A stretch of 64,000 nt of DNA from Emiliania huxleyi CCMP1516 (Eukaryota; Haptophyta; Isochrysidales; Noelaerhabdaceae), in assembly GCF_000372725.1 (NCBI RefSeq), contig NW_005200197.1, forward strand, positions 57,024-121,023, in the 5' to 3' direction. This document shows, piece after piece, positions 1 through 10,537 of this stretch. A program made the translations under genes and the position numbers. The notes under the pieces were generated by a model, which worked only from the letters and a program-made list of their open reading frames with translations, was not told the origin of the DNA and did not search any database. Each line of letters begins with the position of its first letter. Position 1 is the first letter of the stretch.

Positions 1-1704
1 CTCGGCGCAACATCCACGCGTAGCACGCGCATCCGGCGGCCAACCCGACCGTCAGCCCCGCCCAGAGCGCCCCGATGCCTCCCTGCGCGCCGAACGCCGC
101 CCCGGCGCCGAGCGGCACGCCAACGAGCCAGAACGAGAGCACGTTGACGGCGGCGACGGCCGGCTGGCGGCCCAGCCCGCGCAGCACGCCGGCCGCGACG
201 GCCTGGTACCCGTCGACGACCTGCAGCAGCGCGACGACCGGCGCGACGGCGGCCACGCGCGCCGCCACCGCCGTATCTGCCGTGAAGAGGGAGGCGAGGC
301 GAGGGCGGAGGAGGAGCAGGGCGGCGGAGGCGGCGAGCATCGCGGCGACGCCGAGGCGGAGGGCGGCGCCCGCCGTCGCCTGCGCGCGGCGCGGCTGCTG
401 CGCGCCGAGCAGGTTGCCCACCCGTATGCTCGCCGCGACGGCGACTCCAAAGGGGAGCGCGGTGAAGGCGAGCGAGGAGAGGGAGAGCAGGATCGCGCAC
501 GCGTCGAGGGAGACCTTGCCGAGCAGCGACGCGAGGACAGCGAGCGCCTGCGGCGGAGCTGCAGCCTGGAGGCGGGGCTGCAGCCTGGAGGCGGCGCTCT
601 CTGCTGCGCGAAGAGAATTTTGGGGCGGGCTGCGCGGGCGGGCTGCGCGGCCGAGCGCCTCAAAGGCCCACGCCTATTGTGCCACTCCTTGCCTCAGCAG
701 CGCGGCGGTGGTGCCGCGCCTCAGGCTCGGCTAGGGCTAGGGGGGGGGGGGTGGAGCGCCGCCTCGACTCCGAGCGAGACCCCTCCGGGCAAGCCGAGCC
801 GAACCAGGTCGAGCACAGGGCCGACGCCGCTCGAGAGGGAGCCGCACGGGCAGGGGCCGCGCCAAGGCGGGCCGGGGCCGGGCCAAGGCGGGCAGGGGCT
901 GGGCCAAGGGCAGAGCCAGCCGCCGCCGCCGCCGCGACGTCGGCGGTCGATGCGGCGGTCGGAGAGCAGCAGCTCGGAGAGCAGCAGCAGCAGCAGCGCC
1001 ACGGCGCGGACGACGGAAGTCCCGAGCGGAGAGCCGTCAAAGCCGAGCCCGAGCCGCCAGATGAAGAGGAGGTTGGTGCCGCAGTTGAGCAGGTTGGCCG
1101 CGAGCAGCGAGAGGATCGACGGCAGAGCGCGGCCCTGCGCCAGCTGCAGCCTCTGAGCGACGGTGAACAGAGCGAGCGGCGGGATCCCTGGCAGTAGGCC
1201 GCGGCAGTACCGCTGCGCCATCTGCGAGAGGCGCTCGCTCTGCCCAAAGCAGCGCTCGAGCACCCAAGCGCTCTGCTGCAGCACGGCGCACGTCGGGAGG
1301 CAGAGCACGAGCATCACCGCCGCAGCCGCCACGCCCCAGCGCCGGAGAGCGACAGTGTCGCCGGCGCCGGCCGCCTGCGACGCTAGCGTGTCGAGCGCTG
1401 TCGCCACGCCGAGGAGGAATGCCCAGATGATGTTGAAGAGAAAATTTCCCAGCGAGCAAGCTGCGAGGGACAAGGAGGGCATGAAGGAGGGCGATGAGAA
1501 GAGCGGTCGGATATCTCGAGGAATTATGCTGCGTCCTGCAAGTTCGTCCGTGCCGAGGTGGCCGACAAAGGCAGCATCGACAATCTGCAGCGACTGCTGC
1601 AGGCCGTTCGAAAGCACGACCGGGAGCGCGAGCCGGAGGAGCGGCACGACCTCTGCCGCCCAGCCGAGGCCGCCTCCGAAAGAAAGAGTCGGCGGCGCGA
1701 CCAT
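1..1704 (-). CDS. MATE family multidrug/toxin extrusion transporter (3' end beyond left edge)
   Basis: Membrane antiporter exporting organic cations or metabolites using a cation gradient. The N-terminal exon gives a hydrophobic run with the family signatures LALPVVLSNGLQQ and DAAFVGHLGTDELA, then SLGNFLFNIIWAFLLGVATALDTLASQAAGAG. Downstream exons give LVRLGLPGGVSLGVEA, WAFE and then LAVLASLLGKVSLDACAI with the typical SIRVGNLLGAQQP motif, so both MATE halves are present. The start is taken at 1704 (MVAPPTLSF); an upstream in-frame Met at 1779 is also possible. Inferred introns: 1461-1535 (best read as GA-AG), 674-762 (GC-AG) and 548-658 (GC-AG). A further intron near 830-960 is not resolved. 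Intron 548-658 is bordered by a 9-bp direct repeat (see findings). The gene continues past base 1. Confidence 0.85.
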
Positions 1705-1779
1705 TCGGCTAAGATCAGTTATGAGGTTCGGCGGCCGGAAAGGTGCTTCTCGTGCTCGGCGTGTCTCTTGAGGTTGCAT

Positions 1780-2256
1780 GCATGTATCAAGCAGCAGCCG
1801 AGCCGATGGAAGCTTGCGTGTCGAAAAAGAAACAAACGCAATTACTTACTTCAGTGGGGATTTTGGCCTACTCAGTGACCGTCTAAGGGGCCCTAAATGG
1901 CCTGAAAAGCCATATCTTTTGTGCCTAGCTTGTAGAGCACCTTAAAAAAGTACTATGTCTTGGAGTGAAAAGTGTTTCGATGAGTGAGGTGGGGGTCCGT
2001 AGTGAGCAGATTCCCAGATTCTCCAGATGCCCCCTCGAAAACCGCCCCTTTTAATTCACTGCGGCCGCGGCTTTGCTCGGATTACTTTTCACTCGAAGAC
2101 ACAGTAGTTTTTTGGCGTTTTCTGGCGTTCCGGTGCCTACAAAAAATATCCGAGATCGCATGGAGCTGATCACAGGGTTTACGGCGGTCATTGTCCTACC
2201 AGCGGACATGGGCCGCGGACACCCGTGAATGACCTTAATGGCGTCTCGAACTTACG
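1780..2256. other. Intergenic, divergent promoter region
   Basis: Region between the divergent MATE and SAM-domain genes. No coding signal, RNA gene or repeat is recognisable. It is less GC-rich than its surroundings and probably carries both promoters. Confidence 0.4.
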
Positions 2257-3408
2257 ATGCACAGCTCGGCTGCTGCCACCGCCGCGGCGGTGGCGGCGGC
2301 GGAGGCCGGGACGCGCCCGGCCACTGGGCGTCCGCCTGGGCGCGCGCCCGTCGCGGCCGTCGCGCCCCGACGGCGCGCTCCAGGCCGGTTGAATGAAGCA
2401 GAGCGTGGCCGGTTGGGCGAGGGACGCGAGCCGCGGAAAGTAAAAAACTGGTCCGTCGACGACGTCTGCGCCTTCCTCAGCTCTGTGAGGCTGGAGGCAC
2501 ATGCTCCTCGCTTCGCTGCGGAGCAGGTCGACGGCCTCCTCCTCGAGGAATGTGTCGCGGCGTGCGCTCTCGCTCAACTCGGCATCGACGACTCGCTCGA
2601 GGTGGCCAAGCTGCGCGCCGGGCTGCGCCGATGCTCGCAGAATTCCCTCACCACCTCCCCAGCTCTCGCTGCTGCCACGCTGGGCGGCGAGGCGGCGCAG
2701 GGCGAGGCGGCCGCCGACGTGGGCGGGGGCGGAGGCGCAGGCGGCTACGAGTCGCCCGTGGACGAGGCGTCGGAGGGCCTTGGCACCCCTCCGGCACCTA
2801 TGGTGCACCCATCGGGCACCCTTGGCGTGTCTGTGGGCGGCTCGACTGGCGGCGAGGTGGAGGCGGCTGCTGCGGCGGGTGAGTCTGAGGAGGAGTTGGT
2901 GGGGGTGGAGAAGGAGGAGGAGGAGGAGCAGCAGCAGCACAGCAGCAGCAGCAGCAACAGCAGAACTTCGACGTGGAGGCGTGGCGCCAGCAGATGTGGC
3001 GAGCGGCGATGGACGACGACGATGAGGAGGGCGCGGCGGTGCTAGACGAGGCAGCGGCAAAGGTCGCCTGCCGTGAGGTAATTCAGCATACCAACCCCTT
3101 CGGGTCGGTGCAGCACTGTCCCGACAGATCAACCCAGGCATCGCCATCTACCTCGATGAGTGTGCCCCATTCCCTCTCTGACCACTTGGCAGGCGACCGC
3201 CTCCACCCGGCTCAGCAGGCCACCGCTCACTGCCCCACTACAGGGGTGGTTAGCTCGTGCCAACCCTCGATCTGGGATCGCGCTGCGAGACTTCGGGCTC
3301 TGCAGACCACCCTCAGCCTCGTCTGACGTCTTTACTCTATTGGTTTTCCTCTTCATCGTCTACGCCAACTGGCGCGGCGGCGGCGCCGCTGCGTTCCGTG
3401 GGCGCTAA
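2257..3408 (+). CDS. SAM-domain protein, possible C-terminal membrane anchor
   Basis: The first exon encodes an Ala/Arg-rich N-terminus followed by a sterile alpha motif (SAM) domain at about residues 64-128, starting NWSVDDVCAFLSSVRL and ending SLEVAKLRAGLRRC. SAM domains mediate protein-protein or RNA contacts. A second exon in another frame (about 2963-3076) reads EAWRQQMWRAAMDDDDEEG. A last open stretch before the stop at 3408 gives a hydrophobic segment, VFTLLVFLFIVYANW, and a short tail, which would make a tail-anchored protein. Exon joins are not resolved: a strong GTGAGT donor lies at 2879, next to a CAG-repeat acceptor region. The link to the last exon is inferred only. The poly-Glu/Gln stretch at 2900-2960 may be intronic. 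Confidence 0.55.
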
Positions 3409-3586
3409 ATCTCCGACACCCTCTCCGACAGCCCGGGGAGACAGCTCCCGCCGCGCGCCGTCAGCTCGTGGAGCCCGTGGACTCCCGTCGCAGCGCAAGA
3501 AGGCTGCGCGGCCCGCGGCGCCCGTGGAGTCCGTGGACTCCCGTCCGCTCGAGTGGGCGAGCGCTGCGGCTGCGTGCGGGCGGGTG

Positions 3587-5781
3587 ATGGAGCGGGCATA
3601 TTGGCATCTTCCCGAGCCATCTCTCGGGGGCTACGCGACGGAATACTTGCCCGACGGCAGCTGGGGCGGCTGGGTTCCCATGCACTTCGGCTCGGGCAAG
3701 GGCCGCTGGATCGCCGGCGAGGAGCCGAAGCAGGAGGAATTCATTGACGGGGTGTTGTGCGAGGTGGTGTATGCGCTGGATAAGCAGCTGCGCTGGATCG
3801 AGAAGAACATCCAGCCCGGCACAAAGCGCGTGCAGGCGCGCTTGCGGGCGCAGGATCTCGCGATGAAGAACGGCGACAACCAGCGGGTGGTGGAGGCGCG
3901 CCCGGTGCGGGACCCGCCCCGGCCGTTGGTGAACCCGCCGGCGCGAGTGGCGCGTGGTGCGGGACCTGAGCCCTGGCCTCGACACCTCGACACCAAACCT
4001 AGACACCGACTCGACACCTCGACACCCCATGCCAACTCGACCAACTCGACACCCCTCGACACCCCTCGACACCATCTAGGCTGGGACCATGCTCGTCCAT
4101 GTCAAGGTGCCAAACTCGACACCTCGACACCCCTCGACACCCCTCGACACCCCTCGACACCGCTCGACACCACCTCGACACCTCTGATGCTCCTAACACA
4201 GCAGAGACGTACCGGGTAGACCCATTTGCAGTCACAGAGTAGAAAATCAGGGCTGCAGCAGCAATCAAACTTGGCTGGCAGTACTTTCATCCCTCAGTTG
4301 CAGCCTCTCAAGTTCTAGCTCAAGTTGCAGCTCAGTTGCACACCCCTGTTGATGTAGCAACCACAGGTAGCAACCATGGCAGTACTCAGGTAGCCCTCAG
4401 GTGCTGCACAGCACCTTGTACAGTGGCAATGAGTCCTCACACCAGTGAGCTTGTGCCATGAGTGCAGACCTGTGGTCCATTGCGCTTTGTGCACTGGCGA
4501 CGCTGCAACACGGCGACGATGGCAGCGGCGGCGACGCTGCTGCGATGGGGTACTGTAGCCCTTAGCTGCTGGACAGCACCTTGTGCAGTGGCAATGTCCA
4601 CTGACTCATGGCACCAGCCTGTGCCATGAGCGCTGTGGTCAGTTGCGCTGTGTGCGCAGGCGAGTGCAGCAGCGACTCTGCAGCGGCGACGCTGCTGCAT
4701 GGGGTGTGCTGTAGCCTTAGGCGCTGCGCCTGCACAGCACCTTGTGCAGTGGCAATGACTCCTGGCACTAGTGAGCTTGATGTCCTCAAATGTCCCGCAC
4801 AGAGTATACTGATTGTGCTCACAGGTTGTGCTACATCACCAGGGGTGCAACTGAGAGGCTGCAACTAAGGGATGAAACAGCTTTGCAACTGCTGCCCAAG
4901 TTTTGTTATGGGCTGCAACTGCATCCTGCCACCTTGGATACCTTGACACCTTAGACGCTAAACACCTTGACAACACTCGACACACGCTCAACACGCTCGA
5001 CATGCTCGACACGCTCGACACCCTCGACACCCTCGACACCCCTCGACACTCCTCGACACGGACGAGATGACACGGACAAGCATGGTTTCAGCCTCGACAG
5101 GCCTCGACAGGCCTCGACAGGCCTCGACAGGCCTCGACACCTCTGCCCCTCGACAGCAGCTCGACACCCTCGACACCGGGCCTCGACACCTCGACACCAG
5201 GGCTCAGTGCGGGACCCGACGCCGACTAGGAGGACTTTGCGCTCCGAGAGTGGCTCCGGTGCTCCTTCGAAATGTGCATGAGCGATCGCGACCGCGAGGT
5301 GGTGGGAGAGGCGGCGCGGGAGCGGATCCGCTCGGTGGAGGAGGCGGGGAAGATGATGGAATGGGACTGGGGGAGTGAGCGGCTCGCGGTTGCCGAGTCG
5401 TGCCTGCCATATCCCGTGTCGCGGGAGCGAGCCGGCTCGGGTTCGAGTTCTGAGGCTGTCCATGCTCGGTGGGTCTGTCTTGTCCTCCCCGACATGAACA
5501 TGAACATGAACATGACATGACAGAGTGTCCCTTGTAATGCGAGAGCGTGCGTTGTGTTCTTGTGTGGACCGGACGGTGTACGGGGCGGCGTCGGCGAGCG
5601 CCTCCTCCTTCGTCGTCCACCACACGCAGCAGACTCCAAGGCGGCGGTGGCGGGCGACGCCGACAACATCAACAAGCAGGCGCGCAAGGAGCGTACCGAC
5701 TGGATCAACAAGCAAAAGAACAAGCAAGCGACAAACGGCTTCTTGTCCTCGGCCCCAGTGGGGGGTGCCCGCGCCGCCTAG
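3587..5781 (+). CDS. Unrecognised protein, intron interrupted by a satellite-rich element
   Basis: No family recognised. Exon 1 starts at the Met at 3587 (MERAYWHLPEPSLGGYATEY) and has good coding character through RWIAGEEPKQEEFIDGVL and DKQLRWIEKNIQPGTKRV to about 3900. Coding resumes after an acceptor at 5229 (EDFALREWLRCSFEM, then DREVVGEAARERIRSVEEAG) and again at about 5631-5781 (DADNINKQARKERTDWINKQ), ending at the stop at 5781. The large intron (about 3.9-5.23 kb) holds the element at 3967-5206. The product appears soluble, charged and partly helical. Splice sites other than the 5229 acceptor are uncertain, and exon 1 could instead belong to the preceding gene. Confidence 0.5.
3979..4190. 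repeat. CTCGACACC minisatellite, left array
   Basis: Degenerate tandem array of CTCGACACC/CCTCGACAC units, interrupted once by unrelated sequence near 4080-4115. It has the same orientation as the right array. Confidence 0.9.
4252..4922. mobile_element. Nested inverted-repeat element with 3 internal ~163-bp repeats
   Basis: The left arm (about 4252-4369) and right arm (about 4815-4922) are long imperfect inverted repeats. For example, TTCATCCCTCAGTTGCAGCC at 4287 pairs with the complement ending at 4876, and the homology continues through the region of GATGTAGCA. Between the arms, a degenerate unit containing CAGCACCTTGTGCAGTGG starts at 4409, 4574 and 4735 (spacing 165 and 161). No ORF is convincing. 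Confidence 0.6.
4940..5198. repeat. CTCGACACC minisatellite, right array
   Basis: Second array of the same unit. Local variants include GCTCGACAC and a run of CCTCGACAGG units around 5095-5140. Confidence 0.9.
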
Positions 5782-5963
5782 CTCTGCAGACGGGCCCCTC
5801 CACCCTTCCTGTAATCATGTAGTCCCCACATTCGCAATCGTGGGATCGTTTGTCATGTGAGGAGAGGGTGTTGTGTTCGCTATCCGCTTTCTCTCTTCCA
5901 GTGTCGGGCGAGGGAGTTTGGTCGTAAAATTCTCTCTCTCGAAGACTGGTTCGCCGAGGTTCG

Positions 5964-6633
5964 ATGGACACTCACACGACCAACGACGCGACGCGCTTCT
6001 GCCGCCTGCTGGCCCGCGCGTTGCGCCGTCGCCTGCAGCCTGCAGACGGCTTTGGCCGCCTGCCCGAGGCTCGGCACGGTCCGAGCAGCGAGGAGGCGGC
6101 GAGGTGCGTGGTCAGGGCTGCGGGTGCGAGCGGCTGCGGTGGCCTCTTCGACCGGGAGGCGCTACCGTGCAGCGTCGGCGCGGAGGACGGCGCAATCTAC
6201 CGCATGTGGCGCTGGCTCTCCGTCGCTTGGCCGCTCAACATTCTGCTGTACGTGCTCACGCTTCCGCTCGCGGAGCTGCTCTGGTGCCTCGCCAGCCGGC
6301 ACTACCTCCGCGTGCGCTCGGCGACGCCGCACGTGGTGCGGCTGGGCCACGCGGATGCGGCCATCGCGCTCCGTTACTACCGGCGGCTGCCAAAGGAGCG
6401 TACGCCGGCGCAGCTCGAGGCGCTCCTCCGCCGCTGGTTCCATGGCCAGATGCCGACGCGAGAGCAGGTCACGTCCTTTCTGGGCTGGACCATCTACGAC
6501 GCGATCGGCGAGGAGCTGGGACCCGCGCGCGCGGCGGCCGTCGCGGCGCTCATCGACGACTTCTCCGCCGCGCTCGGCAGCCGCTTTGCCACGGGAGCGG
6601 CCAGCGGCGGAGGCGGCGGAGGCGGCGGCGGCG

Positions 6634-6664
<31 letters not shown>

Positions 6665-6665
6665 A

Positions 6666-6696
<31 letters not shown>

Positions 6697-8009
6697 GAGG
6701 CTGGATGCTGTACACTCGGCAGGCGCTGACGCCGTGCCACAAGCCGCTGCTCTTCTACCTCGTGCTGCAGTCCAACATGCGGCTCACCGGAAGGAGCCTC
6801 CGCCGCCGCGGCTTCCGCCTGCACCGCAGAGGGAACCTGCGCTACTGGCACAGGCCGGCAGGGAGAGTAAGCCGGCGGGAGTGAGCGGTTGCCACACGCC
6901 CCTGACTATTCACGGTGTCTATTCACAGAGTGAGCGGTTGCCACACGCCCCTGACGCGCCCGCGACGTGCCTCCAGGCCAGCGAGGAGCGCGCGGCGGGA
7001 GAGCGGGCGCGATCGCGAGGCCGCCCCCGCCGCTGCGCAGAGCTAGGCTGACGCGTCGCGGCGCCCCCTCGCCCCAGGCCGCCTCCGATGCCCGTCGTCT
7101 TTTTCCACGGCGTGCTCGGCTTCCTCCCGTACGGGCTCACGATCGACCTGCTCGCGGAGATGCACGCCGGCGCGATCTACCTTCCAATCTTCCCGACGTG
7201 GGCCGTCGCGGCGCCGCCCTCGGCGCGCCCTCCCCGAGCCGCTAGAACCGAGCCGCCTTAGCGCTCGCCCCTCGTCGACGCCCTCTGGACCCGTGCTCGC
7301 GGTGTGCGCCGTTAGGTGCGGCTCTCGCCGTGCGACAGGCCGCTGCAGCTGCCGGAGCTGGTCGTCTCGCTGCGCGGGATGCTCTGCGGTGCGCGCGCCG
7401 CCTTCCTCGCCAACTCGGTCGGGAGCGGCTTGCTCGGCGCCGTGCTCGAGCGCGCGCCCGAGCTGGCCGGCGCCGCCGTCTTTTCGGACCCGATCTGCTT
7501 CGAGCTCTCGTCGGGGGATGTGCTGCACAACTTTCTGTACGCCGAGCCGCCCTGCTGCGGCGCGAGCCGGCGGGCGGCGGCGGTGCGGTCGGGCCGCGCG
7601 CGCGCCGAGGGTGCGGCGAGAGTGAGTAGGCGGGCGGTGGCCTCGCGACTATGTGCACGCGGTGCAGCGGGCCATGGTCGTGCTCGAGCCGTCCGTCCAG
7701 TTCTGCTTCCGGCGCACGTTTTGGTGGACGCACAACTACATCCACCCCGCCGACCTGCCTTGCGACGCGCTGGTCGTGCTCGGCGGCTGCGACACGGTCG
7801 CCGACCCGCACGACGTGCGGCAAGCGCTCGAGGCGTACCAGCGCGGCTGCGTCGAGCGCGGCGAGACGCCTCGCGTGCGTCTCGAGTGGCACGAGGGCTG
7901 GCTGCACGGAGGGCTGCACAGCGACGAGGCGGCGCAGCGGCGCATCATCCGCGACGTGCTCACGAGGCCGTGGGAGGCGCACGGAGAGGGCGGGCAGCGA
8001 GAAGCTTGA
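5964..8009 (+). CDS. Alpha/beta-hydrolase superfamily protein
   Basis: Exon 1 (5964 to about 6860) encodes an N-terminal region with one hydrophobic segment (WPLNILLYVLTLPLAELLW) and a poly-Gly tract. Exon 2 starts after an acceptor near 7077 and gives PMPVVFFHGVLGFLPYG, the HG oxyanion strand of alpha/beta hydrolases. Exon 3 (from 7315, VRLSPCDRPLQLPELV) carries the nucleophile elbow as ANSVGSG and the segment FSDPICFELSSGDVLHNFLY. Exon 4 (about 7652-8009) supplies the acid region VVLGGCDTVADPHDV and the catalytic His in EGWLHGGL. The architecture resembles uncharacterised membrane-associated hydrolases known from fungi and algae. Substrate is unknown. Exon ends are approximate; several junctions look like GC-AG. 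The elbow has Asn rather than Gly at its first position. Confidence 0.65.
6601..6704 (+). repeat. Coding GGC/GGA microsatellite (poly-Gly tract)
   Basis: Uninterrupted run of glycine codons, over 30 residues, between two conserved parts of the hydrolase N-terminal exon. Likely length-polymorphic. Confidence 0.95.
6879..6955 (+). repeat. 28-bp direct repeat at hydrolase exon 1/intron boundary
   Basis: Two identical 28-bp copies at 6879-6906 and 6928-6955 (period 49), just downstream of the last convincing codons of exon 1. The second copy follows an acceptor-like TATTCACAG. It resembles the junction duplications seen in other introns here. Confidence 0.85.
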
Positions 8010-8124
8010 GCGTCTGGGCGTGTTGTTGAGATGTTTGTCGCGCTGCCGTCCAAGGGTCATCTCGTGTGTGGCGGGGGTCCCCGGTGTTTCTCTTGAAATT
8101 TCCCGAGAGCGAGAAAGCTCTGAT

Positions 8125-9376
8125 TAGAGCTGTCAAACGTTAAGAGCTGAACAGTGTTGCTAGTGTTAACAGTAACAACAGAACAACAGTTGGGCTCCCC
8201 AACAACAGTAGCTAACGTTAGGCCGGCTGAACAACAATAAGGAAGGCCTGTGGCAGTGACCCACGACGATCTCTAGTGTCCAGTGCGGGTAATAAGCTGT
8301 GGTCCGCTCCCAGTCTGGGCGTGGTCGAGACCGAGGTGCCGAACTGAGAGCCACTCCTGGAGGCTGCCTCCGGCCACCGCTCGACTACCCACGCACATGG
8401 CCGGTCCTGTGGCTTACCTGGGCTTGCTCAGAAGCCTCAATTCGCGCACACCTTTGCTCTCTGGCTCCCGCGAGTGCGTTTAGGCCACTCAAAGCAGGCG
8501 ACGCCGAGCACCCGCAACGCATCTCGCTGGGGCGCCACCTATCGACCCGACTGATTGGCAGCATCAAAGCCGACCCCATGACGGTCCTTCAGCCCCATGA
8601 GACAGGCAGTTGCGCCCTGATCTCGGTCCAAGACGGCCAACGCCATGTCCGGCACCTGCTGGCTGCTTCACGGGGATGCCCCCCCCGGACACATGCTGCA
8701 GCCCCGAGTGGATGTATTGGTCGTTTGTGGGTCCCACAAGACTACTCTAGTAGGGGCCGGGCGCTGGAGCGTCGGCGGTACACCTGTGCAGATGTTGCAC
8801 GGGTGAAATGGCTCCTCGTACAGGGTAGGAGGCAGGTGGTGGGTTTGAGTGTCGTGAGTGCTTGCAGCCGCGAGTGCAGCACCGTTTGTGACTCCCATGG
8901 ATGCAGTTGGGTGGGCCACGGTGCTGGGGGGCGGTCCGGTGCGCCACAACAGCCTCCCCGGCTGACCCCCATCCAGTTCGGCACCTCCATCCTGACCGTG
9001 GAACCCCAACCTCAACCGGTCATATCTCGGGCGGACTGGCACCTCAGGAGCTCATCCTGGGCGGTTTGGGGGAGTCTTGGGGGTGTGCTTGAAGGTGGTA
9101 AACAGAGTTTTGCACCGCAGCTTAACCGAGGGGCGTGCTGAGCACCGTGAAAACAGCGGACCACAGCTTATACCCGAAAATACCTGGAAAAACCCAGGTA
9201 TTTTCGGGTTTTACCCGGGTTTTTTGCCGTTTTCTGCTTGCTGGCCGCTGAACAACAGTAACAACAGTAACAAACAGTAACAGCATGGGCTGGGATGAAC
9301 ACTTGAACAACGTTAAGGATTTTAGCCAACAATAGTGCAACTGTTAGGCCCAAAGTTAACGTTTGACAGCTCTACC
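8125..9376. mobile_element. ~1.25-kb TIR element (full-length relative of the 58839 MITE)
   Basis: Ends are TAGAGCTGTCAAACGTTAA at 8125 and the complementary TTAACGTTTGACAGCTCTA near 9356-9374, a TIR of about 19 bp. CTCTGAT flanks both sides (8118-8124 and 9377-9383), a probable 7-8-bp TSD as in hAT-type insertions. Subterminal regions (8125-8293 and about 9155-9376) match, in opposite orientation, the whole element at 58839-59225. The interior (8294-9150) holds one 280-aa ORF with no recognisable motif. A palindrome at 9173-9210 (ACCCGAAAATACC and complement) lies near the right end. Confidence 0.75.
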
Positions 9377-9383
9377 CTCTGAT

Positions 9384-10009
9384 AGGCCGTTTTACCGCCA
9401 CACAGTGTCTCGTGATAACGTGAGATATGATAGGACCTCGTTCCACAGGAAAGACGCGAACACAACAGAAAATATACATCGATTTTACCGGAGAGAAAAG
9501 GTGGACCGATTCTCGATCACCGAGCGAACCCCGCAAACTATACGCTCCAAGACCAAGTGCTCCAAGTGCCCGACGCGGAAAACGAGGTGGAGGCGGAGAT
9601 CAGGCGGAGATGGAGGGCGGAGGCGCCGCGGCAGGCGCCGCGCCACCGCACCCTCGGTCGTTCTCCACGCCTCGGGTCTGAGCGGCCCCTTCTTGCTCTC
9701 TTCCCACCCCGCTGTCGTGACCGTCTCCACCCCACACCTCCATTTTGCCTTTAGATATGCTTCGATCATTAGTTCGTCCGAGAGCTCCCTTTCCCAGTCC
9801 CAGCTCGGCTTCCACTCCAGCGGGTTGTCACTTCGGCATCCCAGCCTCCTCAACGTGTGCGCTAGGCTGCTCTCCACGGCCACCCTCGCTGGTTCCCCTT
9901 CCACCGCGCTGAGGGCCCGGTCCACTTGATCGATCTGACATGTCGCGATCGTCCCCGGAAATCTCGCGCGGAATTCTTCTTCTCCCACGCGCCGGCTTGC
10001 AGGTACCCG
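9384..10009. other. No gene recognised (upstream of cyclophilin)
   Basis: No convincing coding potential. The long minus-strand ORF across this region and the cyclophilin gene is an antisense shadow. It probably contains the cyclophilin promoter and 5' UTR. A CAG at 10000-10002 just before the start codon could be an acceptor of a 5' UTR intron. Confidence 0.4.
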
Positions 10010-10537
10010 ATGCCCCACCCTCTCTCGCCGGAGGTCTTCTTCGACATCACCATCGGCGGGCTGCGAGCCGGTCGAATCCGCATGAAGCTGCATGCCCACA
10101 CCGTGCCAAAGACGGCGGAGAACTTCCGCTGCCTGTGCACTGGCGAGAAGGGCATCGGCCGGGAGGGCAAGCCGCTGCACTTCAAGGGCTCGACGTTCCA
10201 CCGCGTAATCCCAGGGTTCATGTGCCAGGGCGGCGACTTTACCAAGGGCAACGGCACCGGCGGCGAGTCCATCTACGGCGCAAAGTTTGACGATGAGAAC
10301 TTCACGCTGCGACACGAGGCGCCTGGCACCCTCTCGATGGCCAACTCGGGCCCCGGCACCAACGGCTCGCAATTCTTCCTTTGCACCGTCAAGACGGACT
10401 GGCTGGACGGCAAGCACGTCGTGTTTGGCGAGGTGATCGACGGGATGGAGGTGGTCAAGACGATCGAGGCGGTCGGCTCGCAGTCGGGCAAGACCTCGAA
10501 GCCAATCGTGATCTCCGACTGCGGCCAAATTCGCTGA
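10010..10537 (+). CDS. Cyclophilin-type peptidyl-prolyl cis-trans isomerase
   Basis: 175-aa single-domain cyclophilin of the CypA type, accelerating proline isomerisation during protein folding. The full domain is present: [52 protein letters not shown] with the catalytic Arg in FHRVIP, then [33 protein letters not shown] and [12 protein letters not shown]. The Trp that binds cyclosporin in CypA is present in DWLDGKH. The start ATG at 10010 fits the domain boundary, and no signal or transit peptide is visible, so the protein is likely cytosolic or nuclear. No intron. Confidence 0.97.
   Translation: MPHPLSPEVFFDITIGGLRAGRIRMKLHAHTVPKTAENFRCLCTGEKGIGREGKPLHFKGSTFHRVIPGFMCQGGDFTKGNGTGGESIYGAKFDDENFTLRHEAPGTLSMANSGPGTNGSQFFLCTVKTDWLDGKHVVFGEVIDGMEVVKTIEAVGSQSGKTSKPIVISDCGQIR

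Larger units (their letters stand above)
3967..5206. mobile_element. Intronic TIR element carrying CTCGACACC satellite arrays
   Basis: The segment begins TGAGCCCTGG (3967-3976) and ends with its exact complement CCAGGGCTCA (5197-5206). It is flanked on both sides by the same 10 bp, GTGCGGGACC (3957-3966 and 5207-5216), which reads as a target-site duplication. Inside each end lies an array of 9-10-bp CTCGACACC units (about 3979-4190 and 4940-5198). A different inverted-repeat structure occupies the middle. No transposase-like ORF is visible, so it would be non-autonomous. Confidence 0.6.

Noticed and set aside
3979-5198. CTCGACACC arrays as a CRISPR
   Set aside because: Units are contiguous, 9-10 bp, with no spacers, in a eukaryotic intron.
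5857-7051. Alternative long ORFs with poly-Arg over the hydrolase exon 1
   Set aside because: Out-of-frame readings of the GGC tract.
8299-9141. 280-aa ORF inside the TIR element as transposase
   Set aside because: No DDE/hAT motif, low-complexity composition, and overlapping ORFs of similar length on the other strand.
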